A stretch of 64,000 nt of DNA from CAVYXF01 sp963772335. Its GTDB lineage: Bacteria; Pseudomonadota; Alphaproteobacteria; Rhizobiales; Rhodomicrobiaceae. Made by a program: the position numbers and the translations under genes. Where the stretch lies: contig CAVYXF010000003.1 in the NCBI GenBank assembly GCA_963772335.1, forward strand, positions 744,001-808,000. The letters are read 5' to 3'. The notes under the pieces are model-generated. The model was not told the DNA's origin. It searched no databases and saw nothing but the letters and a program-made list of their open reading frames with translations. Positions 30,352 through 39,008 of this stretch are shown here, one piece after another. Within the stretch, counting starts at the first letter, position 1; each line of letters starts with the position of its first letter.

Positions 30352-32316
30352 TTGTTCAAATCGGTGCTGATCGCCAATCGCGGGGAGTTCGCGGTCCGGA
30401 TCATCCGCACAGCGCGCCTTATGGGCCTGCGGACCGTCGCGGTCTATTCGGAGGCAGACGCGAACGCGCTGCATGTGCGCCTCGCGGACGAGGCGGTCTG
30501 CATCGGCCCCGCGCCCTCTACTCAGAGCTATCTGCGCCAGGATGTGATCATCGCGGCAGCACGCAAGACCGGCGCCGAATGCATTCATCCGGGCGCCGGC
30601 TTTCTTGCCGAGAATGCCGAATTTGCCGAAGCCTGCGCGGCGGCCGGCATTGTTTTCGTCGGCCCCAGCCCTAAGGCGATCCGCATCATGGGCGTGAAGG
30701 ACGAGGCCAAGGCGCTCGCGGCCCGGATCGGCATTCCCGTGGTGCCCGGCTATGCCGGCGAGGCGCAGGACACTGTTACCTTCGCGCGCGAGGCCAAGCG
30801 CATCGGCTATCCCGTCGTGTTGAAGGCGGTGGCCGGCGGTGGTGGCAAGGGTCTCAAACCGGTCTTCTCCCCCACCGACCTGCCGGATGCGGCGGCCAGC
30901 GCCGCCCGCGAGGCGCTTGCGGCGTTCGGCGACGGCCGGCTCTTGATGGAGAAGCTGATCGAGCCGGCCCGCCATATCGAGGTGCAGGTATTCGGCGACA
31001 ATCACGGGCAGGCGGTGCATCTGTTCGAGCGCGAGTGCACGCTCCAGCGGCGCGCCCAGAAGGTGATCGAGGAAGCCCCGGCCATCAACTTCCCGCAAGG
31101 CCTGCGGAAGCGCATGACCGAAGCCGCGCTTCAGGCGACGCGGGAGGTCGGATATCGTGGCGCCGGTACGGTGGAGTTCCTTGTCCCTGGCGGTCCGCTT
31201 CGCGAGGACTCGCCGTTCTATTTCATGGAGATGAACACCCGCCTGCAGATCGAGCATCCCGTGACCGAGGCGATCACCGGCCTCGATCTGGTCGAATGGC
31301 AATTCCGCGTCGCGGCGGGCGAGCCACTGCCGCTGGCACAGGACGAGATCCACGCCGAGGGCGCGGCGGTCGAGGCGCGGCTTTACGCCGAGGATCCGGC
31401 GACCGGCTTCCTGCCTTCGCCGGGGCGCATTTTCAAGGCGCAATTCCCATCCATGCCCGGCGTGCGGATCGAGACGGGCGTCGAGACCGGCGCCGAGGTG
31501 CCGCCCTACTACGATGCCATGATCGCCAAGATCATCGGCTATGGGCCGACACGCGCCGAAGCCTATGCCAAGCTGCTGGCCGCGCTCGATGCCACGGTGC
31601 TGGCCGGCCCACGCACCAATCTCGATTTTCTGCATCGTCTGGCTTCGCTCGCGGCGCGAAATGGGGAAAGCCTCTCGACGCGGTTCATCGAACGCACTCT
31701 CGATCAGCTCACCGACGCTGCGCCGGACGAGGCTGCCATCCAGCTTGCCGCCGCCGTGCTGGTGGCTCTATCGCAAGCCGAATCTGCTGCCCAGCGGCGG
31801 CACCTGTCCAGCGAGCCGGCAAGCCCCTGGGATGCGACCGACGGCTTCGAATATACCGGCCGGCGCGTGCTCGCTTATGAGGTGCTGGCCGATGGTCAGC
31901 CCCACATCGTCAGTCTGACCTGGGACGCGAACGGGCCGCGGCCTGCGGGTGACGAGCAAGGCGCGGCAGAGGCGGAGGCCTTCCCGGCCGGCGATCACGC
32001 CATCGGCTGGCACCAGCGCCGGCAGACCTGCGTGCGCTGGCCGGAGCGCGAGGCCTCGGGCACTGGCGGCGGACCGGGCGATGGGGCGCTGAGGGCGCCG
32101 ATGCCCGGCCGGCTGACAAAGGTGCTGGTGCGGGCTGGCGACAAGGTCGCGCGCGGCGACCGGCTGGCGATCGTCGAGGCGATGAAGATGGAGCATGTGC
32201 TGCACGCCCCGAGCGACGGCGTGGTCATCGCTATACCGCGCGGCGAGGGTGAGCAGGTCGAGATGGGGGCGGTGATCGCGCAATTGCGGGCCGGGAAGAG
32301 TGATGCATCTGATTAA
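30352..32316 (+). CDS. Acyl-CoA carboxylase alpha subunit (biotin carboxylase plus biotin carrier)
   Basis: A 654-residue fused subunit of the 3-methylcrotonyl-CoA/propionyl-CoA carboxylase type. The biotin carboxylase part starts SVLIANRGEFAVRIIR, has the ATP loop KAVAGGGGKGLKPV and the catalytic EMNTRLQIEHPVTE; the biotin Lys is in VEAMKMEHVL about 40 residues from the C-terminus. The start is TTG 30352 with AGGAG seven to eight bases upstream. No carboxyltransferase (beta) gene lies nearby, so the acyl-CoA substrate is unknown; the size and linker suit methylcrotonyl-CoA or a related substrate. Confidence 0.87.
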   Translation: MFKSVLIANRGEFAVRIIRTARLMGLRTVAVYSEADANALHVRLADEAVCIGPAPSTQSYLRQDVIIAAARKTGAECIHPGAGFLAENAEFAEACAAAGIVFVGPSPKAIRIMGVKDEAKALAARIGIPVVPGYAGEAQDTVTFAREAKRIGYPVVLKAVAGGGGKGLKPVFSPTDLPDAAASAAREALAAFGDGRLLMEKLIEPARHIEVQVFGDNHGQAVHLFERECTLQRRAQKVIEEAPAINFPQGLRKRMTEAALQATREVGYRGAGTVEFLVPGGPLREDSPFYFMEMNTRLQIEHPVTEAITGLDLVEWQFRVAAGEPLPLAQDEIHAEGAAVEARLYAEDPATGFLPSPGRIFKAQFPSMPGVRIETGVETGAEVPPYYDAMIAKIIGYGPTRAEAYAKLLAALDATVLAGPRTNLDFLHRLASLAARNGESLSTRFIERTLDQLTDAAPDEAAIQLAAAVLVALSQAESAAQRRHLSSEPASPWDATDGFEYTGRRVLAYEVLADGQPHIVSLTWDANGPRPAGDEQGAAEAEAFPAGDHAIGWHQRRQTCVRWPEREASGTGGGPGDGALRAPMPGRLTKVLVRAGDKVARGDRLAIVEAMKMEHVLHAPSDGVVIAIPRGEGEQVEMGAVIAQLRAGKSDASD

Positions 32317-32737
32317 GCTGTGCGTGGGCATCGACAACGCCGCCGAGCTGATCGCCTGGCAGGCGCATCGGCTGGAGGCGCTGCGGCGCGGCGGCAAGCC
32401 GGCCGAGCTGGTTCACCGCACCCGGCACATGCCGAAGCGCCGGGCCGAGGTGCTGGACGGCGGCTCGCTTTATTGGGTGATCAAGGGCTCGGTGCAGCTG
32501 CGCCAGCGCATCCTCGATTTGCGCGAGGAGACCGACAGCGAAGGCCGTGCGCTCTGCGGCATCGTTTTCGAGCCGCTGCTGGTGCCGACCCGACCTCAGC
32601 CGCGCCGTCCGTTCCAGGGCTGGCGTTACTTGAAACCCGAGGACACCCCGCCCGACCTGCCACCGGCGGAGCGCGCTGCTGTGGATGCTATGCCTGCCGC
32701 AATGCGCGCCGAGCTCGCAGCCTTGGCTTTGCTCTGA
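32303..32737 (+). CDS. DUF1489 protein
   Basis: A 144-residue protein of the DUF1489 family, found widely in alphaproteobacteria, function unknown. Recognised from HLIKLCVGIDNAAEL, VHRTRHMPKRRAEVLDGGSL, YWVIKGSVQLRQRI and the PFQGWRYLKPEDTPPDL tail. It overlaps the carboxylase gene by 14 bases and is probably co-translated with it. A GTG three bases upstream is an alternative start. Confidence 0.88.
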   Translation: MHLIKLCVGIDNAAELIAWQAHRLEALRRGGKPAELVHRTRHMPKRRAEVLDGGSLYWVIKGSVQLRQRILDLREETDSEGRALCGIVFEPLLVPTRPQPRRPFQGWRYLKPEDTPPDLPPAERAAVDAMPAAMRAELAALALL

Positions 32738-32751
32738 GCAGAATTGGTGAC

Positions 32752-34239
32752 TCAGTCTCTGGCCGTTTGCTGCAGCCACCCCGGCAGAAATCCGCGGGGG
32801 TTGGCGACCTCCTGCAAGGCGATGGAGGGACCGATGCGGCGCAAACGCTCCTGCAGATCGCCGGCTTCCGCCAGGGCGATCACGTCGGTCGCCCCGCCGA
32901 CCAGTTCACCACCAACGAAAATCTGCGGAATCGTCGCGACCCCTGTGCGGGCTTGAAGCGCGCGGCGAATGCGCCCGCCCCTGTCGCCCGCCTGATAGGC
33001 GACCGAATCCAGGTCGACGGAGCGATAGGGAACGCCGAGCGCCTTGAAAAGGCGGCGCGCGGACCAGCAGAATTCGCACCACTCGAGCGCAAACATGACC
33101 ACTCCCGCCTCGCTTTCCTTGAGCGTATCGGCGACGAAACCTTGCGCTTCAGCGTCGTCGCCGGCCGGTGCGGCGACAGGAATTGGAGCCGCCTGTACCG
33201 GGGGTGCGCTCGGCCTGCCGGAGGTCGAGCTGAAAATAGCTCGTTCTTCTGCATCCATTTCGGCGGACACGCTTTCAAACAGAGGCGTCGAGAGATAGCG
33301 CTCGCCCGTATCCGGCAACATGCACAGGATGGTCGATCCCGCCGGCGCGCCTTCAGCGATCTTCAGCGCGGCAGCCACCGACGCACCCGAAGAAATGCCA
33401 GCGAAGATGCCTTCTCTCGTCGCCAGCTCGCGGGCAAGGCGCAGCGCATCCGCGCCGTTTACCGGCATCACCATATCGATCGAGTGCGCCTCGATCGCAT
33501 CTGCGGCGAGTTTGGGAATGAAGTCCGGCGACGTGCCCTGAATCGGGTGTGGACGGAAGGAGGGGTGGCTGGCAGGCACGGGGCCGACGTCTTGCGGCTG
33601 GGGAATGCCGCTGGCCATCATCGCCGAATTGTCTGGCTCTGTGATGACAATGCGGGTCTCTGGTCGCGCGGCCTTGAGCACACGCGCCACGCCTTTGACT
33701 GTGCCGCCAGTGCCAAACGTGCTGACCCAATAATCCAGCCGCTCGCCGGCAAAATCCTCCAGGATTTCTCGCGCCGTCGTCTCGGAGTGCACATCGGCGT
33801 TGGCCTCGTTCTCGAATTGGCGCGCCAGGAACCATCCGTGCGTCTCCGCAAGCTCGATGGCCTTGGCCAGCATGCCGGTGCCTTTAAGGTAGGCAGGCGT
33901 CAGCACGACTTTTGCACCCAGAAACCGCATCAGGCGGCGCCGTTCGATGCTAAAATTCTCCGCCATGACGATGACCAGCGGATAGCCCTTGCGCGCGCAC
34001 ACCATGGCAAGCCCGATACCGGTATTGCCGCTGGTCGCTTCGATAACGGTTTGGCCAGGCTTCAACGCGCCGCTGCGCTCGGCACGCTCGATCGCAGCGC
34101 GCGCAAAGCGGTCTTTGACCGATCCCATCGGATTGAAGCTCTCGATCTTAGCGTAGAGGTTCACATGCGCGGGGCCGATGGTCTCGAGCCGGACCACGGG
34201 TGTATTGCCGATCGTGTCGAGGATGGATGCGTATCTCAT
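32752..34239 (-). CDS. Cysteine synthase fused to a glutaredoxin domain
   Basis: A 495-residue fusion. Residues 1-310 are a PLP-dependent cysteine synthase: the PLP Lys in NPMGSVKDRFA, the substrate loop EATSGNTGIGLA and the phosphate loop FGTGGTVKGVA. After a Pro/Ala linker (about 345-375) comes a glutaredoxin-like domain of about 85 residues with the redox motif EWCEFCWSARR and the cis-Pro motif TIPQIFVGGELVGG. The fusion suggests a cysteine synthase whose product or sulfur donor is handled by the attached thiol-disulfide module. Single-domain CysK and stand-alone glutaredoxins are the usual forms. Confidence 0.92.
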   Translation of the reverse strand: MRYASILDTIGNTPVVRLETIGPAHVNLYAKIESFNPMGSVKDRFARAAIERAERSGALKPGQTVIEATSGNTGIGLAMVCARKGYPLVIVMAENFSIERRRLMRFLGAKVVLTPAYLKGTGMLAKAIELAETHGWFLARQFENEANADVHSETTAREILEDFAGERLDYWVSTFGTGGTVKGVARVLKAARPETRIVITEPDNSAMMASGIPQPQDVGPVPASHPSFRPHPIQGTSPDFIPKLAADAIEAHSIDMVMPVNGADALRLARELATREGIFAGISSGASVAAALKIAEGAPAGSTILCMLPDTGERYLSTPLFESVSAEMDAEERAIFSSTSGRPSAPPVQAAPIPVAAPAGDDAEAQGFVADTLKESEAGVVMFALEWCEFCWSARRLFKALGVPYRSVDLDSVAYQAGDRGGRIRRALQARTGVATIPQIFVGGELVGGATDVIALAEAGDLQERLRRIGPSIALQEVANPRGFLPGWLQQTARD

Positions 34240-34498
34240 GGTGTCCTCACTGCCTGAGGGCTCAGTGCCGACCTGCTGGCGGCACGCCGTTCAGATCTCC
34301 TCGCGTTGCATTGCGGCGAGTGCTCGATCTTTATACGACGGGGCCGCGGAAGGTCCTTACGGCGGACTGATCAATTGCTGAATTTTCGCTGCGACGGCCT
34401 CATTGTTCCGCAACAACTGTAGCTCAGCAACAAGCCGCCCCCCACATATTCATTGCCACAGATGCGCTGCGGCGGAATTTCATGTAAATACCCATAAC

Positions 34499-35161
34499 AT
34501 GAGTTGGAAGAATCGCGGCGGCGATCATAGCCGCCGGGGCTATCATCACGGCAATTTGCGCGAGGCGCTGATCCGCGGCGCTCTTGAGCTTATTGCGCAA
34601 AAAGGAGCGGCGGGCTTCACCATCGCCGAGGCCGCGCGCTCGGCCGGTGTAAGTCCGGCTGCGCCCTATCGGCATTTCCGCGACCGCGACGAGCTGATGG
34701 CCGATGTCGCGCGCCGCGGCTTCGAGCAATTCGAGGCGGCGCTCAAGGCGGCCTGGAATGACGGCCAGCCGAGCCCATCACGTGCATTTGAGAATCTCGG
34801 CCGCGCCTATCTCGCCTTTGCCCGCGATGAGCCGGCTTACTATGCGGCGATGTTCGAGGCCGGCACACCGCCTAGCGCCACGCCAGAGCTGCGCCAGGCG
34901 AGCGATGCCGCCTTTGCCGTGCTGCGCCAGGCCGCGGAAGCAGTCTGCGCGACCCTGCCGCCCGAAAAGCGACCGCCAGCTTTGATGGTTGCGCTTCATA
35001 TCTGGTCGATGGCCCATGGCATTGCCTCGCTGTTCGGTCGGCCGGACGGCGGCAAGCGGCCGATGCCGATGACGCCCGAGGAGCTCTTGGAGGCGGCAGT
35101 GCTGGTCTATTTCCAGGGGCTCGGTATCACGCCGGGGGCGGGTAAGACCGCCCCTGCCTGA
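34499..35161 (+). CDS. TetR family regulator (WHG-type C-domain)
   Basis: A 220-residue regulator. The helix-turn-helix reads FTIAEAARSAGVSPAAPYRH (about residues 39-58), preceded by RGYHHGNLREALIRGALELI. The C-terminal domain has LHIWSMAHGIASLF, matching the WHG family of TetR sensors. ATG 34499 is the conserved start although no ribosome site is clear. CATGT (34481-34485) and ACATG (34497-34501) form an inverted repeat that includes the start codon, a possible self-regulation site. Ligand unknown. Confidence 0.9.
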   Translation: MSWKNRGGDHSRRGYHHGNLREALIRGALELIAQKGAAGFTIAEAARSAGVSPAAPYRHFRDRDELMADVARRGFEQFEAALKAAWNDGQPSPSRAFENLGRAYLAFARDEPAYYAAMFEAGTPPSATPELRQASDAAFAVLRQAAEAVCATLPPEKRPPALMVALHIWSMAHGIASLFGRPDGGKRPMPMTPEELLEAAVLVYFQGLGITPGAGKTAPA

Positions 35162-35312
35162 CCTGCGGCGGGAGTCGGCGCCCGAAGTCAGGGTGTGATG
35201 CGCATCACAGATTAGCGCTCGGGATCTGTGCTGAGTGAGCCCCTTTCAGGCACGTAGACCGGCAGCGCATGTGCTGAACCGGATCGGCGGCAATAACAAG
35301 ACGGAGTACGAC

Positions 35313-36548
35313 ATGAGCTTTCCCCGATCCATGGATGCGGGACCGCGTCCGGCGTTTAGAACAACGCTCGCCGGCATGGCCGGTGATATGCGCAGTGCCG
35401 CTGCCGGGACCCGGCTTGACTCCATCGATCTGCTGCGTGGCCTGGTGATGATCCTGATGGCGCTCGACCACACCCGCGACTTTTTCGGCGCGAGCGGTGC
35501 CAATCCGCGCGATGTCGCCGAGCCGGCGCTGTTTCTCACCCGCTGGGTCACGCATTACTGCGCGCCGACCTTCATCTTTCTGGCCGGCATCTCCGCCTTT
35601 CTCTATGGCGCAAGAGGTCGCAGCACGAGCGAGGTGAGCTGGTTCCTCTTCACGCGCGGGCTGTTCCTGATCCTGCTCGAATTCACGGTCGTGCGGTTCG
35701 GCTGGACCTTCAACCCGCTCGGCACCAACTTCCTGGCACAGGTGATCTGGGCGATCGGTGCCTCCATGGTCGTGCTTGCCGGGCTCGTCCATCTGCCGCG
35801 CGCTGCGATTGCCGCTTTTGCGCTGGTGCTGATCGCCGGCCACAATCTGCTCGACGGCATTCGACCGGAGATGCTGGGTTCGGCAGCCTGGCTCTGGACT
35901 ATCCTGCACCAGCAGGGTCTGTTGCAGCTGGGCGATGGCTTTTCGGTATTCGTGCTCTATCCGCTGATCCCCTGGATCGGCGTCATGGCGGCGGGTTATG
36001 CGCTGGGTCCCGTGTTCCAGTGGGAGACAGGAGCGCGCCGCCGCTTTCTCCTTGCGCTCGGCGCGGCGGTGACGGTCGGCTTCGTGTTGCTGCGTGCCAG
36101 CAATCTTTATGGCGATCCCGCCCCCTGGCAGGTGCGGGAGAGCGGGCTCGAAACCGTCCTCTCCTTCATCAACTGTCAGAAATATCCGCCGTCCCTGCTC
36201 TATCTGATGATGACGCTCGGCCCCGTGCTGATGCTGCTGGCCGCCTTTGAGGGAGTCTCCGGCCATCTGGCGCGCTGGATCACCGTTTATGGCCGCACGC
36301 CGCTGATCTACTACGTTGCCCATATTTTTCTGCTGCATGTACTGGCGGTGGTGATGGTCCTTGCCACCTATAGCGATCTCTCCTGGATGCTCGCCGATGG
36401 GCCGCCAAGGAAGCCGGAGGGCTATGGCCTTGCCCTGCCGGGCATCTACGCCGTGTGGCTTGCGGCCGTGGTCATGCTCTACCCGCTCTGCCGGTGGTTC
36501 GCGGCGCTGAAGGCAAAGCGCACGGATTGGTGGCTGAGTTATCTCTAG
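35313..36548 (+). CDS. Membrane protein of the heparan-glucosaminide acetyltransferase-like (DUF1624) family
   Basis: A 411-residue protein with about nine to ten hydrophobic segments. The family signature is RLDSIDLLRGLVMILMALDH (about residues 35-54), followed by THYCAPTFIFLAGISAFLYG. Relatives acylate sugars or are uncharacterised. ATG 35313 has CGGAG seven bases upstream; the frame opens at 35235 but without conservation. The TetR gene lies 152 bases upstream in the same direction, so the two may be linked. Confidence 0.82.
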   Translation: MSFPRSMDAGPRPAFRTTLAGMAGDMRSAAAGTRLDSIDLLRGLVMILMALDHTRDFFGASGANPRDVAEPALFLTRWVTHYCAPTFIFLAGISAFLYGARGRSTSEVSWFLFTRGLFLILLEFTVVRFGWTFNPLGTNFLAQVIWAIGASMVVLAGLVHLPRAAIAAFALVLIAGHNLLDGIRPEMLGSAAWLWTILHQQGLLQLGDGFSVFVLYPLIPWIGVMAAGYALGPVFQWETGARRRFLLALGAAVTVGFVLLRASNLYGDPAPWQVRESGLETVLSFINCQKYPPSLLYLMMTLGPVLMLLAAFEGVSGHLARWITVYGRTPLIYYVAHIFLLHVLAVVMVLATYSDLSWMLADGPPRKPEGYGLALPGIYAVWLAAVVMLYPLCRWFAALKAKRTDWWLSYL

Positions 36549-36572
36549 GGATAGCCTCGGACGGACGGCGCG

Positions 36573-36725
36573 TCACGCGCCGCCCTCTGCCGCCTGATCC
36601 CAAAAGCTGGCCTCGATTTTGTGGCCATCGAGATCACGGACGAAACAGCCATAATAAGGCGCGCTACAGTTCGGCCTCGGGCCGGGCGCGCCTTCATCCT
36701 TTGCGCCTGCCTCGAGCGCCGCGCT
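36573..36725 (-). pseudogene. Remnant of a VOC/glyoxalase gene
   Basis: Read on the minus strand, the bases from about 36725 to the TGA at 36573-36575 encode LEAGAKDEGAPGPRPN, CSAPYYGCFVRDLDGHKIEA, SFWDQ, the C-terminal end of a small glyoxalase-like protein (YYGxFVRDPDGNKIE is the family ending). The upstream part is not recognisable and no start is present, so about two thirds of the gene is missing. Confidence 0.75.
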
Positions 36726-36810
36726 TTGAGTGGAGATGGTGCCGCGCTCCCTCCTACCTATTTTTCACATGGCCCGCTTGACAAGTTCGAAGCCTCGGTC
36801 CAACTATGTA

Positions 36811-36825
36811 AATGTAACTTACATT
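36811..36825. promoter_or_regulatory. Perfect palindrome before the DUF2852 gene
   Basis: AATGTAA-C-TTACATT is a perfect 7-base inverted repeat 14 bases upstream of ATG 36840, flanked by further A/T-rich symmetry (TGTAAATGTAAC and TTACATTAACA). It has the size and composition of an operator for a dimeric repressor or activator. Confidence 0.6.
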
Positions 36826-36839
36826 AACATGAGGGTACC

Positions 36840-37316
36840 ATGTACCTCGTCGAGCGAATTGACGATTACGGCAAACCGGCCTGGATCGCCTTGATGGTCC
36901 TAGGCTTTATCTTGTGGTGGCCCATAGGCTTGGCGATCCTGGGCTTTGTGATCTGGAGCAGACGCATGGGTTGCGGTTGTGGACATAGCGGGAGTTGGGG
37001 CGCATGGCGCGAAGGGCGCTGGGAGCGCAAAATGAGGAAGTTGCGGGAATGGCAGGAGCGCGGCGGCCATCCCGGCTGGCAGGGACGCTATTCGAGCGGC
37101 AATACCGCGTTCGATGCCTATCGGATGGAGACGCTCCGCCGCCTTGAAGATGAGCAGCGCGAGTTCACCGAGTTCCTGAACAACCTGCGTCACGCCAAGG
37201 ACAAGGCCGAGTTCGACCAGTTCATGGCCGATCGCCGCAACCGGCCCCAAACGCCGCCGGCCCCGGAAGGCCAAGGCCCGCAATCCTCAGGACCGGGACC
37301 AGAAACGCAGAACTAA
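36840..37316 (+). CDS. DUF2852 membrane protein
   Basis: A 158-residue protein of the DUF2852 family, common in Rhizobiales, function unknown. One or two N-terminal membrane segments (PAWIALMVLGFILWWPIGLA, ILGFVIW) are followed by a Cys/His patch (MGCGCGHSGSW) and a coiled-coil region with EFTEFLNNLRHAKDKAEFDQ, FMADR. The C-terminus is Pro/Gln-rich. A palindrome lies just upstream, and the gene stands alone. Confidence 0.85.
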   Translation: MYLVERIDDYGKPAWIALMVLGFILWWPIGLAILGFVIWSRRMGCGCGHSGSWGAWREGRWERKMRKLREWQERGGHPGWQGRYSSGNTAFDAYRMETLRRLEDEQREFTEFLNNLRHAKDKAEFDQFMADRRNRPQTPPAPEGQGPQSSGPGPETQN

Positions 37317-37530
37317 TATGGCGAGGCTTTCCTCGTGCCCCTCGAGGCGCAGCGGCTCGGCCGTCTGCGCTTTTTTGTGCTCGGATAGCGCTGGGTATTC
37401 GAACACGCAGCCAAAGTCATCCAGACTAAATTAAGCGCTGCGAGAGGCGCTGCCGCTCCCCCTTCCCCCGGGAGACTTCTACGAAAGATCGCTAAGACGT
37501 CTTTCCGACGACGTCGCAAACAGCACTGAG

Positions 37531-37682
37531 CGCCCTCTCCCCTGGCGGGAGAAGGTTCCCGCCGAAGGCGGGTGGGTGAGGGGGACGATCGCACCGCAAA
37601 CGCCGAGTATAGGGAGAGTCACTCCCCCTCACCCGGCTTGGCTTCGCCTCGCCGCCCTCTCCCGCGAGGGGAGAGGGCACCG
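37531..37682. repeat. Pair of inverted CCCTCTCCC/GGTGAGGGG intergenic repeats
   Basis: One copy at about 37531-37585 runs from CGCCCTCTCCCCTGGCGGG to GGGTGGGTGAGGGGGA. The second at about 37621-37682 runs in the opposite direction, from ACTCCCCCTCACCCGGC to CCGCCCTCTCCCGCGAGGGG. Each can fold into a long hairpin. They fill most of the 470-base gap between the DUF2852 gene and the metallo-hydrolase; the rest of the gap shows no coding signal. Confidence 0.75.
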
Positions 37683-37786
37683 TGCTCTTTGAGCGGTTAC
37701 GCGAAGAAAACGGATGAGCGAAATTTGCAGCTTCGCCGAAGCGGTCCTGCATGGCGTTTCTCGCTGAGCTCTCCACGCCAAGGGCG

Positions 37787-38770
37787 TCACACCCGCAGCT
37801 GATAAGTATGCGGCAGCCAGCGGTAGCCCCCATCAGTCCTCTCGACATAGCCGATCGCGGGGAACGGCATATGGAAGCCGGCGAACGGCACCTTGTCGGT
37901 TGCCAGCATGTCGAGGATGCGCTTTCGGGTGGCGACCCCCTTCTCCTTGTCCATATCGAACCGGACATGCCATTCCGGCCGCTCCAGCGACATGACGTAG
38001 TGGTTGACGGTATCGCCGGTGAGCACGATGCGCTTGCCCTCGCTCTCGATATTGAAGGCGAGCATGCCGGGCGTGTGTCCGGAAGCATCGATCGAGGTGA
38101 TGCCGGTCACCACCTCCTGGCCGGGCGTGAGGAAGGTCATCTTCTCCGCGAGCGGCACGACATTGGTTTGCACCAGCTTACCGTTCGCCTCGGTCGGCCC
38201 CGTCAGGCGGTCCTTACTAGACCAGAAATCATATTCCGCCTGGCCCACGACATAGCGGGCCTTCGGGAAAGTCGGATTGCCGCTCTCCATCAGCCCGCCA
38301 ATGTGGTCGGGGTGGAAATGGGTAATCGCCACGATGTCGATTTGGTCGCTCTTCAGCCCGGCAATGTCGAGGTTAGCAGCCAGTTTGCCGGCATCCGGCC
38401 GGCGCGCGGCGCCGTTGCCGGTATCAATCAGAATGATCTCGCGCCCGGTATTGACGATGACTGGCGTGAAGGTGTTCTCCATCCGGGTCTCGGGAAGCAA
38501 ATGGTCGGCGGCGAACTTCCTTACCTCGTCATCGGGCTGGTTCACGCCAAACGTGCCGACCGGCCCATCCGACTGTGCCGAGCCGTCGAGAATGCTCGTG
38601 ATCTCGAAGCCGCCGAGCCGGACGCGGTAGACCGCGGGACGGATCGGCCCGAACAACGGCATCTGCGCCGTGGCAGGGCTCACCTGTGCGGTGAGGATCG
38701 GTGCGGCTGAAATGGCGGCGCCGCCAGCCAGCACGCTGCGGCGCGTAAGGTTTGTTTCGGATTGGGACAT
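37787..38770 (-). CDS. MBL-fold metallo-hydrolase with Tat signal
   Basis: A 327-residue metallo-beta-lactamase-fold enzyme. The metal motif is THFHPDHIGGL (HxHxDH), with DASGHTPGML and LTGDTVNHYV giving further ligands. The N-terminus LTRRSVLAGGAAISAAPILT is a twin-arginine signal, so it acts in the periplasm after folding. The family includes quorum-quenching lactonases and other hydrolases, so the substrate is not assigned. Confidence 0.88.
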   Translation of the reverse strand: MSQSETNLTRRSVLAGGAAISAAPILTAQVSPATAQMPLFGPIRPAVYRVRLGGFEITSILDGSAQSDGPVGTFGVNQPDDEVRKFAADHLLPETRMENTFTPVIVNTGREIILIDTGNGAARRPDAGKLAANLDIAGLKSDQIDIVAITHFHPDHIGGLMESGNPTFPKARYVVGQAEYDFWSSKDRLTGPTEANGKLVQTNVVPLAEKMTFLTPGQEVVTGITSIDASGHTPGMLAFNIESEGKRIVLTGDTVNHYVMSLERPEWHVRFDMDKEKGVATRKRILDMLATDKVPFAGFHMPFPAIGYVERTDGGYRWLPHTYQLRV

Positions 38771-39008
38771 TGGAACTCCGTTGAATATCTAGTGCTGCGC
38801 CGCCCTTGCGAACGGTCTCGATCATCCGCTGGGATTTGTCCTCGGCCGGCTCGCGCAGAGCTTTGGCCTTGCTGTCCCAACCATACAGCAAACCCTGAGC
38901 GAGACCGCACAAATGCAGGTGAGCGCAATATCGGCTGTGTTTGAAAATAGGGCGCTGTTAACGACACGTAAACCAGCATCGCGCTAAGAAAAGCTTTGGG
39001 GTAGAGCT

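Noticed and set aside
28774..31635. A 953-codon open frame on the minus strand
   Set aside because: It runs antisense through the membrane/primase-C gene and the carboxylase gene, both of which have strong family matches; it has no recognisable domain and is a high-GC shadow frame.
32320..34257. A 645-codon plus-strand frame
   Set aside because: It overlaps DUF1489 in another frame and runs antisense to the cysteine synthase fusion; the composition is that of a shadow frame.
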